This document shows, piece by piece, positions 1 through 5,370 of a DNA stretch of 19,634 nt. A program made the translations under genes and the position numbers. The DNA comes from Bacteroidales bacterium UBA4353. Its GTDB lineage: Bacteria; Bacteroidota; Bacteroidia; Bacteroidales; Paludibacteraceae. The stretch spans positions 1 through 19,634 of the forward strand of contig DGSV01000012.1 of NCBI GenBank assembly GCA_002394025.1, read 5' to 3'. Numbering within the stretch: position 1 is the stretch's first letter; the number at the start of each line of letters is the position of its first letter. The notes beneath the pieces are model-generated. The model searched no databases. It was not told the origin of the DNA and was given only the letters and a program-made list of their open reading frames with translations.

Positions 1-1914
1 CGTGCATACCACAGTCCCGTTCTGCTTTATCACAAGTTCGTACGTAGCCGCGTTGTCCACAGTGGGCCATGCCACGTCAGCCGTCGTGTAATGCGGTGTA
101 ACCATCAGGTCTGTGGTCTGCACCGTCGTTGAACCTATCGGACGCACGTCATACAGCCCCCAGATGTCGTGCATCATATATGTGTTCAGGTAGTCAGCCG
201 GCACATAAACGATGGTGCTGTATGGCAAATCCGAGAACGGCTGGCCGATAACTGTCGGCGGGCGCATGCTGTAGCAGGTTATGCTCTGCAAGCCCGTGCA
301 GCCAGAGAATGCATAGGAGCCAATAGTTTTCACGCTGTTGGGGATGGTCACGCTCGTAAGACCTGTGCATTCAGAGAAAGCGCCACTTTCTATGCTCGTC
401 ACGCCGTTGGGGATGACGGTGTTTTGGCAACCGGCAATTAAAGTGTTTGTCGCAGTTTCAATTATGGCGTTGCAGTTGTCACGGCTGTCATACTTTGTAT
501 TGCCTTGCTCAACCACGATGCTCGTAAGACCAGTGCAGCCAGCGAAAGCAGAAATGCCTATGCTCGTCACGCTGTTGGGGATGGTAACGCTCGTAAGACC
601 TGTGCATTCATAGAAAGCGCCACTTTCTATGCTCGTCACGCCGTTGGGTATGGTGACGCTCGTCAGACCTGTGCAACCAGAGAAAGCAGAATTGCCTATG
701 CTCGTCACGCTGTTGGGGATATTGATGCTCGTAAGACCGCTGCAGCCATAGAAAGCAGAACCGCCTATGCTCGTCACGCTGTTAGGGATGACGGTGTTTT
801 GGCAGCCTGCAATTAGGGTGTTTGTCGCCGTTTCTATTATCGCATTGCAGTTGTCACGGCTGTCATACTTTGTGTTGCCTTGCTCAACTCTGATGCTCGT
901 AAGACCACTGCAGCCAGAGAAAGCACCCCCTCCTATGATCGTCACGCTGTTGGGGATGGTAACGCTCGTAAGACCGCTGCAGCCAGAGAAGGCCTCTATT
1001 CCTATTTCCGTCACGCTGTTGGGGATGGTGATGCTTGTAAGACCGCTGCAGCCAGAGAAAGCAGAACTGCCTATGCTCGTCACGCTGGTGCCGATGGTTA
1101 CGCTCGTAAGACCTCTGCAGCCTTCGAAAGCATAACTGCCTATGCTCGTCACGCTTTCGGGGATGGTTACGCTCGTAAGACCTGTGCATTCATCGAAAGC
1201 CATATATCCTATGCTCGTCACGCTGTTTGGTATGGTGATGCTCGTAAGACCGCTGCAGTCCTCGAAAGCACCACCTGCGACGGTTTCTATTCCATCCGGT
1301 ATTGAGTATGCTCCGCTATAGGACGTAGGCATAAATGCAAACACATGAGAATTGTAAACAGGTGATGTCAAGCCAGTGCAGCGTCTGAAAGCCCGATCTC
1401 CTATGCTTGTCACGCTGTTTGGTATGGTCACGCTCGTAAGACCCGTGCAGCCATAGAAAGTCTCTTTTCCAATGCTCGTCACGTTGTTGGGGATGGTCAC
1501 GCTCGTAAGACTTGTGCAGTCACGGAAAGCATAATTTCCAATGCTCGTCACGCTGTTGGGGATGGTGATGCTCGTAAGGCCGCTGCAGTCACGGAAAGCA
1601 TTATTTCCTATGCTCGTCACGCTGTTGGGGATGGTTACGCTCGTTAGACCTGTGCAGCCATAGAAAGCATAATTTCCTATGCTCGTCAAACCTTCAGGCA
1701 GATTCACGGTCTTTATTTCGCTGCGATATGAATACCACGGAGCGTTGCTGGAAAATGACCAATTTGTCATAGCTCCGGTGCCTGTGATAGTGAGGGTTCC
1801 TTCGTTATCGAGGAACCATGTGAGATTGGCGCCGCAAGTGCCGCTGGCATCTGCGAATGCTACACCAATGCTTGTCATGCACGCAAACAAAAAAGTTAAA
1901 AGTTTTGTTTTCAT
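1..1914 (-). CDS. BspA-like leucine-rich-repeat surface protein, 3' part cut by window edge
   Basis: An uninterrupted minus-strand frame starts at ATG 1912-1914 and is still open at base 1, giving 638 visible residues. Residues 1-22 form a signal peptide (MKTKLLTF start, hydrophobic core, AFA-DA cleavage site). About residues 64-560 are some 17 treponemal/BspA-type LRR_5 units, mostly 23 residues each, of the form LTSVTIPNSVTSIGNYAF-GCTG. Two units carry the longer BspA insert with NCNAIIETATNTLIAGC. From about residue 585 a fibronectin-III-like beta domain begins (AWPTVDNAATYELVIK) and is cut by the edge. Proteins of this family are exported, often surface-anchored, and several bind host matrix proteins or other bacteria; the ligand here cannot be told. 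The missing 3' end probably holds more beta domains and a sorting tail. The family call is very secure, the function is not. Confidence 0.95.
   Translation of the reverse strand, partial: MKTKLLTFLFACMTSIGVAFADASGTCGANLTWFLDNEGTLTITGTGAMTNWSFSSNAPWYSYRSEIKTVNLPEGLTSIGNYAFYGCTGLTSVTIPNSVTSIGNNAFRDCSGLTSITIPNSVTSIGNYAFRDCTSLTSVTIPNNVTSIGKETFYGCTGLTSVTIPNSVTSIGDRAFRRCTGLTSPVYNSHVFAFMPTSYSGAYSIPDGIETVAGGAFEDCSGLTSITIPNSVTSIGYMAFDECTGLTSVTIPESVTSIGSYAFEGCRGLTSVTIGTSVTSIGSSAFSGCSGLTSITIPNSVTEIGIEAFSGCSGLTSVTIPNSVTIIGGGAFSGCSGLTSIRVEQGNTKYDSRDNCNAIIETATNTLIAGCQNTVIPNSVTSIGGSAFYGCSGLTSINIPNSVTSIGNSAFSGCTGLTSVTIPNGVTSIESGAFYECTGLTSVTIPNSVTSIGISAFAGCTGLTSIVVEQGNTKYDSRDNCNAIIETATNTLIAGCQNTVIPNGVTSIESGAFSECTGLTSVTIPNSVKTIGSYAFSGCTGLQSITCYSMRPPTVIGQPFSDLPYSTIVYVPADYLNTYMMHDIWGLYDVRPIGSTTVQTTDLMVTPHYTTADVAWPTVDNAATYELVIKQNGTVVCT
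412..905 (-). repeat. Internal duplication in the BspA LRR array (two insert-bearing modules, offset 375 bp)
   Basis: The stretch around 412-530 and the stretch around 787-905 encode the same insert-bearing module (VEQGNTKYDSRDNCNAIIE and following TLIAGCQNTVIPN) exactly 125 codons apart. Scattered third-position differences separate the copies, so the duplication is not brand new. The rest of the array (about 260-1690) is built of 69-bp units that are nearly identical at DNA level. Confidence 0.8.
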
Positions 1915-2235
1915 TGTTGTAGAATTTATATTTTGTTTGTTGCTGTTTTCATGGCACGCCATTAGCGTACACAAAAAAAGCGTGAAACACATTTGTTTTC
2001 ACGCTCATGAAGGCCTTCGCATTGCCCGAACCCGCAGAAAAGAAATGATGCCCCACGCCCGATATAATAACCCGCCCGCGCCTACTTGGGCGTGGGGTGG
2101 CTATTATATAACCACGAGGACATTTATTGTTACTGCTACGACTTTGTTTTGAAAAGTTGCGAAGTTTTCATGAGTCGCTAAACAGCGTCAATAAACGCCT
2201 TTTATATGTCTTATAGAGAGGTTATTGCTCTCAAC
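1915..2235 (-). promoter_or_regulatory. Long structured 5' leader of the BspA-like gene
   Basis: Between the promoter at 2240-2271 and the start codon at 1914 lie about 320 nt. In transcript order, 2102-2109 is complementary to 2062-2069 (8 bp, extendable to 11 with one wobble). This pairing would close an imperfect hairpin in which 2088-2097 pairs with 2071-2082. The same 2088-2097 segment is a perfect 10-bp complement of 2051-2060, so two mutually exclusive folds exist. Further down are the palindrome GAAGGCCTTC and an intrinsic terminator at 1973-2005. A tiny frame at 2171-2136 (MKTSQLFKTKS) could be a leader peptide but has no independent support. Attenuation or a riboswitch-like control is inference; no known aptamer was recognised. 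Confidence 0.45.
1973..2005 (-). terminator. Intrinsic terminator inside the BspA leader
   Basis: Read on the minus strand, a perfect 9-bp stem (AGCGTGAAA / TTTCACGCT, arms 1997-2005 and 1979-1987) is followed at once by a run of seven T. It lies about 60 nt before the BspA start codon and downstream of that gene's own promoter, so it would stop the BspA transcript early unless bypassed. It has no T-run in the plus direction. Confidence 0.7.
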
Positions 2236-2239
2236 AATG

Positions 2240-2271
2240 CAAATTTACAATAGATTTATGAATTACGCAAA
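2240..2271 (-). promoter_or_regulatory. Bacteroidota sigma promoter for the BspA-like gene
   Basis: On the minus strand TTTG (2268-2271), a 20-nt spacer and TAAATTTG (2240-2247) match the TTTG / TAnnTTTG consensus exactly. Transcription would start near 2233-2235. Confidence 0.75.
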
Positions 2272-2319
2272 TGATTTTTTGGGAAGTTTGTAGGGACGGG
2301 ATACGCCACGGCGTCAAAA

Positions 2320-2366
2320 ACTCCTCCCCATGATAAGGGGAGGTGGTGCGTAGCACCGGAGGGGTA
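2320..2366. repeat. Palindromic intergenic repeat-like element
   Basis: Two adjacent hairpins, CCTCCCC/GGGGAGG (2323-2329 with 2337-2343) and GGTGC/GCACC (2345-2349 with 2353-2357), are followed by GGAGGGG. The layout resembles the dispersed GC-rich intergenic repeats common in Bacteroidales genomes. An octamer ACATATTT repeated three times follows at about 2369-2392. No other copy of this element occurs in the window, so its repeat status rests on resemblance. Confidence 0.4.
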
Positions 2367-2435
2367 ATACATATTTACATATTTACATATTTTTTTATTT
2401 ATCGCGCTCCTTGTTCTTATCTTGTCTCGGTGGCG

Positions 2436-2570
2436 GGACACGCCTGAATACGGTGTTCTTTTGCGCTTCGCTTAAAAGCGTCTGCTGCGCAGCCGAGCGC
2501 AGAAAAGCACACTGTGCTTTTCATCGAAAAATTTGCGGAGATATTACAAATTTTTCTTCTCGGCGTGTCC
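2436..2570. repeat. Multibranched palindromic element, gene-free
   Basis: A perfect 9-bp outer inverted repeat (2436-2444 GGACACGCC with 2562-2570 GGCGTGTCC) encloses several smaller ones: CGCTT/AAGCG near 2469-2480, GCTGCGCAGC near 2484-2493, a 9-bp stem with a 3-nt loop (2502-2510 with 2514-2522), and a 10-bp stem GAAAAATTTG/CAAATTTTTC (2526-2535 with 2547-2556). The strand is undetermined. It could be a structured RNA, a miniature mobile element or a mosaic of old repeats. The overlapping short open frames here look non-coding. Confidence 0.4.
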
Positions 2571-2603
2571 GTACATTTTTCTTTTCGGTCGTGTCCGTAC
2601 ATT
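2552..2603. repeat. Imperfect 26-bp tandem duplication
   Basis: Positions 2552-2577 and 2578-2603 are adjacent copies sharing CGTGTCCGTACATT and a T-rich front half. The second copy ends only 2 bp before the AATTT that borders the ATPase element. Confidence 0.6.
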
Positions 2604-2605
2604 AT

Positions 2606-2610
2606 AATTT
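2606..2610. repeat. Candidate target-site duplication, left copy (AATTT)
   Basis: AATTT lies immediately outside the left inverted repeat and is matched by AATTT at 4261-4265 immediately outside the right one. The sequence is short and AT-rich, so chance is possible. Confidence 0.5.
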
Positions 2611-2614
2611 ACTG

Positions 2615-2664
2615 CGAGTTTTAGCCAAAACATGCCCCAAAACACCACTTTTGGCTAAAACTCG
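2615..2664. repeat. Palindromic hairpin repeat, copy 1 (left end of ATPase element)
   Basis: Perfect 16-bp inverted repeat, CGAGTTTTAGCCAAAA (2615-2630) with its complement at 2649-2664, around an 18-nt loop. Across 49 bp it differs from copy 3 (4208-4256) at only two positions, loop included. No T-run follows, so it does not look like an intrinsic terminator. Confidence 0.85.
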
Positions 2665-2669
2665 ATATC

Positions 2670-2715
2670 AGTTTTAGCCAAAACATACCTAAAAATGCCA
2701 CCTTTGGCTAAAACT
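2670..2715. repeat. Palindromic hairpin repeat, copy 2 (subterminal, upstream of ATPase)
   Basis: Perfect 13-bp arms AGTTTTAGCCAAA (2670-2682) and TTTGGCTAAAACT (2703-2715) with a 20-nt loop that resembles copy 1 but is more diverged. It lies about 57 bp before the ATPase start, where it could serve as a binding site. Confidence 0.8.
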
Positions 2716-2739
2716 CGTGCGAAATTCAAAAAAATGTCG

Positions 2740-2747
2740 TATCTTTA
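2740..2747 (+). promoter_or_regulatory. Possible -7 box of the ATPase gene promoter
   Basis: TATCTTTA lies 25 bp before the start codon and is one base off TAnnTTTG. No clear TTTG is found 19-21 bp upstream. Transcription from it would lie wholly inside the element. Confidence 0.4.
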
Positions 2748-2772
2748 CGGCGAAAATAAATAATAACGTATT

Positions 2773-4203
2773 ATGAATAAAATCATAGGTAGAGATTTGG
2801 AACAAAAGCAATTGGAGCTTTTGATTAAAAGTTCCAAAGCAGAATTTGTCGCTGTTTATGGAAGACGTCGCATAGGTAAAACTTATTTGATTACCGAATA
2901 TTTTGACGATAGTATTTCATTTTATGCATCAGGGGTACTAAATGCAAAAACTGTAAGACAAAAGGAAGCATTTTGCGCGGCATTAGAAAAACTAGGAGTA
3001 AATGCTCCGCTAAACGATAGTTGGATAAAGTTGTTCGGTTATCTGCAGCAGGGGTTGTGTGATAGAGTTGAGAAAGGTTTATTAACAGTCATATTCTTGG
3101 ATGAAATACCATGTTTTGATACGCAACGTTCTGATTTTATATCTGCATTAGACCATTTCTGGAATACTTGGGCGGTTCATTATTCCAATATAAAACTTTT
3201 TGTGTGTGGTAGTGCAACTTCATGGATAATAAAAAACATCGTTGACAGTCATGGCGGGCTTCATGATCGTATCACTTATGAACTGCATTTACATCCTTTT
3301 ACTCTTGCTGAAACAGAACAATACCTAGATGTTAATGGCATTAAGTGGACAAGATTGATGATTGCGCAGGCTTATATGGTTTTTGGTGGTGTTCCTTATT
3401 ATTTAAGTCTTTTGCAATCCGGTGAAAGTTTAGTTCAGGCACTTGATCGATTATACGCCAAGTCTATGGGAATGTTGCGCAGGGAATATGATCGCTTGTT
3501 TGCATCTCTATTCAACGTGCCTGAACCCTACATGAAGATAATTGCATTGTTGTCAAAAAATCATCAAGGGCTGACGCGTGACGATATAGCAAGAAAATTA
3601 CAATTGCAAAGTGGTGGGAGGTTAACGAAACTGCTGCTGGATTTGAAAAACTGTGATTTTATTCGTTCATATCGGATGTATCGCAAGAGTGTAAAGCGCA
3701 ATATGGAATTGTACGTATTGACAGATATGTTTACCCTTTTTCATTTGCATTTCAATGCTATAGTCGGTGATGAAGAAAAGTTCTTCAGCAAGAACATAAG
3801 AACATCTACACTACTATCTTGGGAAGGATTGGCATTTGAGAGACTTGTGATGCAACATATAAACCAGGTGAAGCAGTGCCTCGGTATAAGTGGTATATCG
3901 GTGAATTATTATCAGTGGCGTAGTTCTAACTCGTCTCCTGCAGCGCAAATAGATTTGATTTTAGATAGGGCTGATGATATTGTTAATGTGTGTGAAATGA
4001 AGTTTTCGCATACCCCGTATCTGTTAAAGAAAGCAGAATACGAGAAAATGCAAAATCGTTTGTTTGCTTTTCAAAATGAGACACAAATAAATAAAGGACT
4101 TCAAATAGTTTTTGTTACTCCATATGGCATACAACCTAATGAGTACGCTCAAGAGGTTACTCACGAGGTTAAGTTGGATGACTTATATGTGCCGAGTAAA
4201 TAA
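2773..4203 (+). CDS. AAA-type ATPase with C-terminal PD-(D/E)XK nuclease-like domain (archaeal ATPase/DUF234 family)
   Basis: 476 residues, no signal peptide. The N-terminal P-loop ATPase domain (about 1-220) shows Walker A GRRRIGKT (30-37), Walker B TVIFLDE (105-111) and a sensor-like CGSATSW (145-151). A winged-helix-like middle region (about 250-300, LTRDDIARKLQLQSGGRLTKLL) follows. The C-terminal part (about 345-450) has E356 (FERLV), D394 (QIDLIL) and E408-x-K410 (CEMKF), the order of a PD-(D/E)XK nuclease core. These proteins are multi-copy in many Bacteroidota, spirochaetes and archaea, and to my knowledge their role is undefined. The gene is AT-rich compared with its neighbours and sits alone between inverted repeats, which suggests horizontal arrival. 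Nuclease activity, any role in transposition, and any binding to the palindromes are inference. Confidence 0.9.
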   Translation: MNKIIGRDLEQKQLELLIKSSKAEFVAVYGRRRIGKTYLITEYFDDSISFYASGVLNAKTVRQKEAFCAALEKLGVNAPLNDSWIKLFGYLQQGLCDRVEKGLLTVIFLDEIPCFDTQRSDFISALDHFWNTWAVHYSNIKLFVCGSATSWIIKNIVDSHGGLHDRITYELHLHPFTLAETEQYLDVNGIKWTRLMIAQAYMVFGGVPYYLSLLQSGESLVQALDRLYAKSMGMLRREYDRLFASLFNVPEPYMKIIALLSKNHQGLTRDDIARKLQLQSGGRLTKLLLDLKNCDFIRSYRMYRKSVKRNMELYVLTDMFTLFHLHFNAIVGDEEKFFSKNIRTSTLLSWEGLAFERLVMQHINQVKQCLGISGISVNYYQWRSSNSSPAAQIDLILDRADDIVNVCEMKFSHTPYLLKKAEYEKMQNRLFAFQNETQINKGLQIVFVTPYGIQPNEYAQEVTHEVKLDDLYVPSK

Positions 4204-4207
4204 TAAT

Positions 4208-4256
4208 GAGTTTTAGCCAAAACATGCCCCAAAATACCACTTTTGGCTAAAACCCG
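4208..4256. repeat. Palindromic hairpin repeat, copy 3 (right end of ATPase element)
   Basis: 13-bp arms (4210-4222 with 4241-4253) and a loop almost identical to copy 1. It starts 4 bp after the ATPase stop codon and forms the right terminal repeat of the putative element. Confidence 0.85.
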
Positions 4257-4260
4257 CAGT

Positions 4261-4265
4261 AATTT
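4261..4265. repeat. Candidate target-site duplication, right copy (AATTT)
   Basis: Partner of 2606-2610. It is followed by the last bases before the DAHP synthase stop codon (4270-4272, minus strand). Confidence 0.5.
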
Positions 4266-4269
4266 TAGT

Positions 4270-5283
4270 CTATACAATTTGTTTGCCGATGGCATGGGCT
4301 ATGGTGTTGAGTTTGCCGTGTAGTTGTCGGAATTGGTCGAGCGTGAGTTGTTGCTTGCTATCCGATAGGGCTTTATGTGGTTCGGGATGTGTTTCTATCA
4401 TTATTCCGTCCACGCCTTGCGCCATTGCTGCGCATGCCAATCCTTCGACGCCGTAGGCTTCTCCCATGGCATGGCTCGGGTCGGCGAAAATGGGTAGTCG
4501 GAGGTTGCGGCGGAGCCATTCCACACCGCAAAGGTCAAGGGTGAAGCGTGTTGAGGTCTCATGGGTGCGGATGCCGCGTTCGCATAGGATGATGTTTTCT
4601 TTGCCATGTACCATGAGTGTTTCTGCCATTTTGGCGAATTCCTCAAGGCGACTGCCGTAGTGGCGTTTGAGGAGCACGGGTCTGTCGATTTGTGAGCAGG
4701 CGCGCAGCAGGTCATAGTCGTACATACTCTTGGCACCTATCTGAACGATATCCGCCACGCGGAGTACGTCATCAAGCTGGCTAATGGCACATACTTCGGT
4801 GCATATCAAAAGGTTATATCGCTGACGGATATCAAGAAGCATATCTATGCCTACACTGCCGAGTCCCTGAAAAGAGTATATTGATGTGCGCGGTTTATAG
4901 CATCCTGCACGCAGAATATGTAGTCCTTCACGATGCATGGTATCGGCTACGCTGTCAATCATTGTCGCGTCCTCAACAGAACACGGTCCGGCTATCAGTG
5001 CCGTGTCTGTGCCGTTGCCGATAGTAATACCTCGCAGGGGTATTGTTACCGTCGAGGCTTTGTAGTGGCGGGAGCTGAGTTGGTAATCACCCGCGGTGTC
5101 GTATGTGGCTATCAGCTTGTCGTTCAGGCTGTCAGGGATATTCAGCGCCATGCCGCATGAGAGCACCACGGCTTCCGCGCCGCGAAAGATAAAATGCGGT
5201 GCGCAGGGGTGTTTCTCGTCAAGGTATAGCGAGAGTAGGCTGATTTCGTCATCAGTCAGTTCGGAAGCAAAATGATATATCAT
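4270..5283 (-). CDS. aroF: 3-deoxy-7-phosphoheptulonate (DAHP) synthase, type I-beta
   Basis: This cytoplasmic enzyme condenses phosphoenolpyruvate with erythrose 4-phosphate, the first step of the shikimate pathway. I start it at ATG 5281-5283 (337 residues, MIYHFASELTDD). The frame is open 19 residues further upstream, but that stretch is a GC-rich palindrome and unlikely to be coding. Residues 1-70 look like the small regulatory ferredoxin-like domain of this class. The barrel shows AGPCSVE (98-104), KPRTSIYSFQG (130-140), QIGAKSMYDYDLL (181-193), LLKR (204-207), CERGIRT (234-240), DPSHA (268-272) and ETHPEP (297-302). No chorismate mutase domain is fused. The gene stands alone, 87 bp downstream of the GH16-like gene, and its 3' end abuts the putative mobile element. 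The exact symbol (aroF, aroG or aroA) depends on convention. Confidence 0.9.
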   Translation of the reverse strand: MIYHFASELTDDEISLLSLYLDEKHPCAPHFIFRGAEAVVLSCGMALNIPDSLNDKLIATYDTAGDYQLSSRHYKASTVTIPLRGITIGNGTDTALIAGPCSVEDATMIDSVADTMHREGLHILRAGCYKPRTSIYSFQGLGSVGIDMLLDIRQRYNLLICTEVCAISQLDDVLRVADIVQIGAKSMYDYDLLRACSQIDRPVLLKRHYGSRLEEFAKMAETLMVHGKENIILCERGIRTHETSTRFTLDLCGVEWLRRNLRLPIFADPSHAMGEAYGVEGLACAAMAQGVDGIMIETHPEPHKALSDSKQQLTLDQFRQLHGKLNTIAHAIGKQIV

Positions 5284-5309
5284 TCTCACAGTATTTATAT
5301 TAGCAAAAT

Positions 5310-5341
5310 CGTGAGGGACGGGACATCTCCCGCCCCTCACG
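5310..5341. repeat. GC-rich hairpin between the GH16-like and DAHP synthase genes
   Basis: CGTGAGGG/CCCTCACG plus CGGGA/TCCCG with one mismatch gives a 14-position stem around the loop CATC. It shares GGGACGGGA with 2293-2301, which suggests a dispersed intergenic repeat. It lacks a T-run but may still attenuate or protect transcript ends. Confidence 0.5.
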
Positions 5342-5370
5342 GCTTGCCATGCCTTGTCGCATGCGTGTTG

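Larger units (their letters stand above)
2611..4260 (+). mobile_element. Putative mobile element: single ATPase gene between 20-bp terminal inverted repeats
   Basis: The left end ACTGCGAGTTTTAGCCAAAA (2611-2630) and the reverse complement of the right end (4241-4260) agree at 19 of 20 positions. AATTT lies directly outside both ends (2606-2610 and 4261-4265), as a 5-bp target duplication would. The interior carries one gene, much more AT-rich than the housekeeping genes around it. The right end lies 4 bp past the end of the convergent DAHP synthase gene, a site where insertion would do no harm. No DDE, HUH, serine or tyrosine recombinase was recognised, so either the ATPase/nuclease-like protein takes part in movement or the unit is mobilised in trans. 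The boundaries and repeats are seen directly; mobility is inference. The AATTT could be chance in an AT-rich context. Confidence 0.6.

Noticed and set aside
169..1305. Several plus-strand open frames with a repeated ARKT...YARHAVGD peptide
   Set aside because: They mirror the 69-bp LRR units of the minus-strand BspA-like gene. Because 69 is a multiple of three, the opposite frames also stay open. The minus-strand product has a signal peptide and a recognisable family, the plus-strand ones have neither.
1..1690. Possible CRISPR or satellite array, because of regular near-identical units
   Set aside because: Units are head-to-tail, in frame and translate to LRR_5 repeats without unique spacers of constant length.
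2051..2109. An H-type pseudoknot formed by 2062-2069/2102-2109 and 2051-2060/2088-2097 together
   Set aside because: The connecting loops (1 nt across an 8-bp stem, 4 nt across a 10-bp stem) are too short for both stems to form fully at once, so alternative folds are more likely.
1679..2152. 157-residue plus-strand open frame over the BspA start and leader
   Set aside because: It overlaps the signal-peptide region of a certain gene in antisense, has no family resemblance, and covers the terminator and leader hairpins.
2615..2664. Hairpin copy 1 as an intrinsic terminator
   Set aside because: No T-run follows the stem on either strand, there is no gene immediately upstream for it to serve, and the loop is conserved in the copy at the other end of the unit.
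2256..2677. Short overlapping open frames on both strands in the gap before the ATPase gene
   Set aside because: They run through palindromes and tandem repeats, have no promoter-start arrangement and look compositionally random.
5284..5340. N-terminal extension of DAHP synthase from the ATG at 5338-5340
   Set aside because: The extra 19 residues are encoded by a GC-rich intergenic palindrome and do not fit the family's N-terminus; ATG 5281-5283 gives the expected start.
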